From Caulobacter sp. NIBR2454 (GTDB lineage Bacteria; Pseudomonadota; Alphaproteobacteria; Caulobacterales; Caulobacteraceae), in the NCBI RefSeq assembly GCF_027474405.1, contig NZ_CP114871.1, positions 1,311,001 to 1,375,000 on the forward strand: a DNA stretch of 64,000 bases, in the 5' to 3' direction. Shown piece after piece: positions 62,023 to 64,000 of this stretch. Each line of letters begins with the position of its first letter. Position 1 is the first letter of the stretch. The notes under the pieces were generated by a model that made no database searches, was not told where the DNA came from, and saw only the letters and a program-made list of their open reading frames with translations. A program made the position numbers and the translations under genes.

Positions 62023-63039
62023 ATGACGAACGCCCTTACCGCAGGCATCCTCCCCTGCCAGTCCATCGAGGACCTGATCGACCGCGAGGCGATCACCTCG
62101 CTCACCGCCTTCGACGCCGACCAGGTACAGCCCGCCAGTCTGGACCTGCGGCTGGGTGTCCGCGCCTGGCGGGTCCGCGCCTCGTTCCTGCCGCGCGCGC
62201 GCACGGTGATGGAGCGTCTGGACGACGTGAAGATGCACGAGCTGGATCTGGCCGCCGGCGCGGTGCTCGAGCGCGGCTGCGTCTATATCGCCGAGGTTCA
62301 GGAACGCCTGCGCCTGCCGGACGGGGTCTCGGCCCGGGGCAATCCCAAGAGCTCGACCGGTCGCGTGGACGTCTTCGTCCGCCTGCTGACCGACCATGGG
62401 CCTGCCTTTGACGACGTCGCGGCCGGCTATGACGGCCCGCTCTATATCGAGATCGCGCCACAGACCTTCTCGGTGCTGGTCCGCACCGGCACCCGCCTGA
62501 ACCAGCTGCGCCTCAAGCAGGGCGAGCCGCCGAAGCTGGAGACCCGCAGCGTCGGCGTCGATCTGACCAGCGGCCTGGCCGGCTTCCGCGGCCGCCGCCA
62601 TGCCGGCGTGATCGACCTGGACAAGGTGGACGGCCACGATCCGCGCGACTTCTGGGAGCCGCTGGAGCCCCGCCGTGGCGAACTGCTGCTCGATCCGGGC
62701 GAGTTCTACATCCTGGCCTCCAAGGAAAACGTGCAGATCCCGGTGCTGCAGGCCGCCGAGATGACGCCCATCGATCCGTCGGTGGGGGAGTTCCGCGTCC
62801 ACTACGCCGGCTTCTTCGATCCCGGCTTCGGCACGGAGGAGGCGGGCGCCGTCGGCTCCAAGGGCGTGCTCGAGGTCCGCAGTCACGAGACCCCCTTCCT
62901 GCTGGAAGACGGCCAGATCGTCGCCCGGCTGGTCTATGAGCCGCTGACGGCTCGGCCGACCCGGCTCTATGGGGAGGACGGCAGCCATTATCAGCGCCAG
63001 GGCCTGAAGCTGTCCAAGCACTTCAAGGTCTGGAGGTAG
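62023..63039 (+). CDS. dcd: 2'-deoxycytidine 5'-triphosphate deaminase, long two-module form
   Basis: 338 residues against about 190 for the E. coli enzyme. The first module has 'VQPASLDLRLGVRAWRVRAS' (about 27-46) and 'RGNPKSSTGRVDVFVRLLTD' (about 105-124), the Dcd active-site motif with Ser/Arg; the second repeats the dUTPase-like fold with 'EFRVHYAGFFDPGFGTEEAG' and 'LEVRSHETPFLLEDGQIVAR' (about 255-310). This double form is typical of Alphaproteobacteria. It deaminates dCTP to dUTP for dTTP synthesis. It is divergent from metZ. Confidence 0.92.
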   Translation: MTNALTAGILPCQSIEDLIDREAITSLTAFDADQVQPASLDLRLGVRAWRVRASFLPRARTVMERLDDVKMHELDLAAGAVLERGCVYIAEVQERLRLPDGVSARGNPKSSTGRVDVFVRLLTDHGPAFDDVAAGYDGPLYIEIAPQTFSVLVRTGTRLNQLRLKQGEPPKLETRSVGVDLTSGLAGFRGRRHAGVIDLDKVDGHDPRDFWEPLEPRRGELLLDPGEFYILASKENVQIPVLQAAEMTPIDPSVGEFRVHYAGFFDPGFGTEEAGAVGSKGVLEVRSHETPFLLEDGQIVARLVYEPLTARPTRLYGEDGSHYQRQGLKLSKHFKVWR

Positions 63040-63044
63040 GTCTC

Positions 63045-63145
63045 TGCGTCCTTCGAGACGGCCTTCGGCCTCCTCAGGATGACGAATTCAGAGTGCAAAA
63101 AACCTCGTCATGCTGAGGAGCGCGACAGCGCGTCTCGAAGCACGC
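63045..63145. repeat. Palindromic gene-end repeat (family A), copy 5
   Basis: Side hairpins GCC-TTC-GGC and GCGC-GACA-GCGC. It follows the dcd stop codon. Confidence 0.9.
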
Positions 63146-63232
63146 CTTGCCTATCCGCTAAGGCCAACCCCTACGAGGGGGTTAGCTCACTGGACTTTTT
63201 GTAAAGCTAACTTGACTCAATCTCGCCATTGT

Positions 63233-63252
63233 ATGACAAGCTTCCTTGTCAT
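63233..63252. promoter_or_regulatory. Palindromic operator candidate before membrane gene pair
   Basis: ATGACAAG, CTTC, CTTGTCAT: perfect 8-base arms, directly before the GGAGG of the next gene. Upstream are TTGACT (63212) and an inverted pair GTTAGC/GCTAAC (63181-63211). Probably the binding site of a repressor, perhaps encoded just past the window. Confidence 0.55.
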
Positions 63253-63266
63253 CGCGGAGGTGGGTC

Positions 63267-63710
63267 ATGTTGATGTTGAAGCTTGGTGGTTCTCGAAAGC
63301 GCCTGACCGGGCTCGCCCTGATCTCGGTTTTTGGGTTGGCTGGCGGCATCGGCTTTTTGAAGGGCGCGCAGATGACCGGGGCGGAAGACTCCCCCATTCC
63401 GCTCGCCGTTCTTCTGGTCTTGCTGGTGATCGCGCTGACCGCCGCGCTTCGGCTGAGCTGGAAGTGGTGGGCCTCGGTCGATGAGGGCGTTCGCAGCGCC
63501 CACATGAACGGCTGGTATCACGGCGGCTCCATCGCCACGATGCTGGCGCTTGTGATAGCCCTCGCGCTTTTCGCTGGGCCGCAGACGCTGACCTTTCCCC
63601 TGAGCGGCGCCGGTGAGCTGTTCGGCCTGGGCGTGCTGTTCTGCGTCGCTGTTCAGCTCGTTGGCTATGGGGTCGGCTGGGCCATCTGGTGGGCGCGCGC
63701 GAGCCGCTAG
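63267..63710 (+). CDS. Small membrane protein, first of a pair
   Basis: 147 residues from the ATG preceded by GGAGGTGGGTC; an upstream in-frame start would lie inside the palindrome. Hydrophobic segments at about 14-32, 44-62, 87-107 and 118-140 predict four helices; 'SAHMNGWYHGGSIATML' lies before the third. Such proteins commonly accompany a second small membrane protein and an XRE regulator in Caulobacter relatives. No function is known. Confidence 0.75.
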   Translation: MLMLKLGGSRKRLTGLALISVFGLAGGIGFLKGAQMTGAEDSPIPLAVLLVLLVIALTAALRLSWKWWASVDEGVRSAHMNGWYHGGSIATMLALVIALALFAGPQTLTFPLSGAGELFGLGVLFCVAVQLVGYGVGWAIWWARASR

Positions 63711-63742
63711 CCGTCATTCCTCGAAATATAAGGAACCAAGCC

Positions 63743-64000
63743 ATGGAATTTTCCTGGAACCCTGTCCTGCGCCGTTATCTGCTGCGCTTCTCGATCTCGA
63801 TGGTTCTCTATGTCGTGGTGCTGATCGCCTCCCTCCGCCTGTTGCGGACGCAGGAGCTGCAGGGTCCGCTGCTCTATCTGGTTGCCGTCGCTCCCGCCCT
63901 GCCGATCCTGGGCGTCATCTGGGCCATGGGCGCCTTCGTGGTGGAGCTGAAGGACGAGTATCAGCGCATGCGGCTGGTCCGGGCGATGATGATCGCCACG
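63743..64000 (+). CDS. Small membrane protein, second of a pair (cut by window end)
   Basis: 86 codons are visible, starting 'MEFSWNPVLRRYLLRFSISM'; AAGGAACC precedes the ATG. Two hydrophobic helices at about 16-35 and 45-68, then a charged segment 'LKDEYQRMRLVRAMMIAT'. The motif 'ELKDEYQRM' is familiar from small two-gene membrane/XRE sets, where an XRE regulator gene usually follows; here it would be outside the window. Confidence 0.75.
   Translation, partial: MEFSWNPVLRRYLLRFSISMVLYVVVLIASLRLLRTQELQGPLLYLVAVAPALPILGVIWAMGAFVVELKDEYQRMRLVRAMMIAT

Noticed and set aside
61879..63021. N-terminal extension of metZ over 380 codons
   Set aside because: It is antisense to dcd and lacks similarity; the conserved MetZ start with a strong ribosome-binding site is at 61878.

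Overview
The window is GC-rich (roughly two thirds G+C), densely coding, double-stranded-balanced DNA from an alphaproteobacterium, almost certainly a member of the Caulobacteraceae (Caulobacter, Phenylobacterium or Brevundimonas type). The evidence is a gcrA cell-cycle regulator gene with its characteristic N-terminal helix-turn-helix, alphaproteobacterial families (DUF1134/EipA, DUF2093 next to xseA, long two-module Dcd, MetZ route for methionine), a CtrA box of the TTAA-N7-TTAA type, and a ROSE-like thermosensor before hsp20. No rRNA, tRNA, CRISPR, phage or IS element was recognised.

Layout. 0-8.5 kb: end of a KDG kinase, an OsmC protein, an AT-rich orphan membrane gene, small hypothetical genes, a broken DUF4258/DUF2283 pair, lepA, eipA, and two small ACT-like proteins behind a leader peptide and attenuator. 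8.6-17.8 kb (minus strand): infC, rpmI-rplT and pheS-cupin-pheT, interrupted by a MarR/S41/S9 peptidase block. 18-34.7 kb: BON protein, two glycosyltransferases, alpha/beta hydrolase and lipoprotein, epimerase, divergent glmS/glmM (UDP-GlcNAc precursor supply), DUF2891-DUF979-DUF969 (predicted 5-oxoproline uptake), phosphomannomutase, kdsD operon, gpmA and a shrunken RibD-like protein. 34.7-38 kb: tandem pentapeptide-repeat proteins and hsp20. 38-44.8 kb: an accessory-looking block of TonB receptor, amidase, amidohydrolase and LuxR regulator. 45-54 kb: paired exported methyltransferase-like proteins, SCP2 protein, hydrolase, HisN-type phosphatase, XRE regulator, LpxL-type acyltransferase, response regulator, M23 peptidase, DUF2093, xseA. 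54-64 kb: gcrA, ABC permease, argD-argF-hslO, M19 dipeptidase, metZ-apaG, dcd and two small membrane proteins, the last cut by the window end.

The most interesting signals are regulatory and structural rather than a large new operon: (i) a leader peptide plus mutually exclusive antiterminator and terminator ahead of two orphan ACT-like genes with no synthase large subunit nearby; (ii) a perfect CtrA box before eipA; (iii) a double palindrome covering the start codon of a MarR gene; (iv) a ROSE-like thermometer; (v) an M23 peptidase whose Tat-like signal is only reached through a CTG start overlapping the upstream stop codon; (vi) five copies of a palindromic gene-end element with compensatory base changes; and (vii) a RibD-like deaminase that kept only the ends of its reductase domain. 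Everything here was read by eye without database searches, so family names rest on motif recognition.
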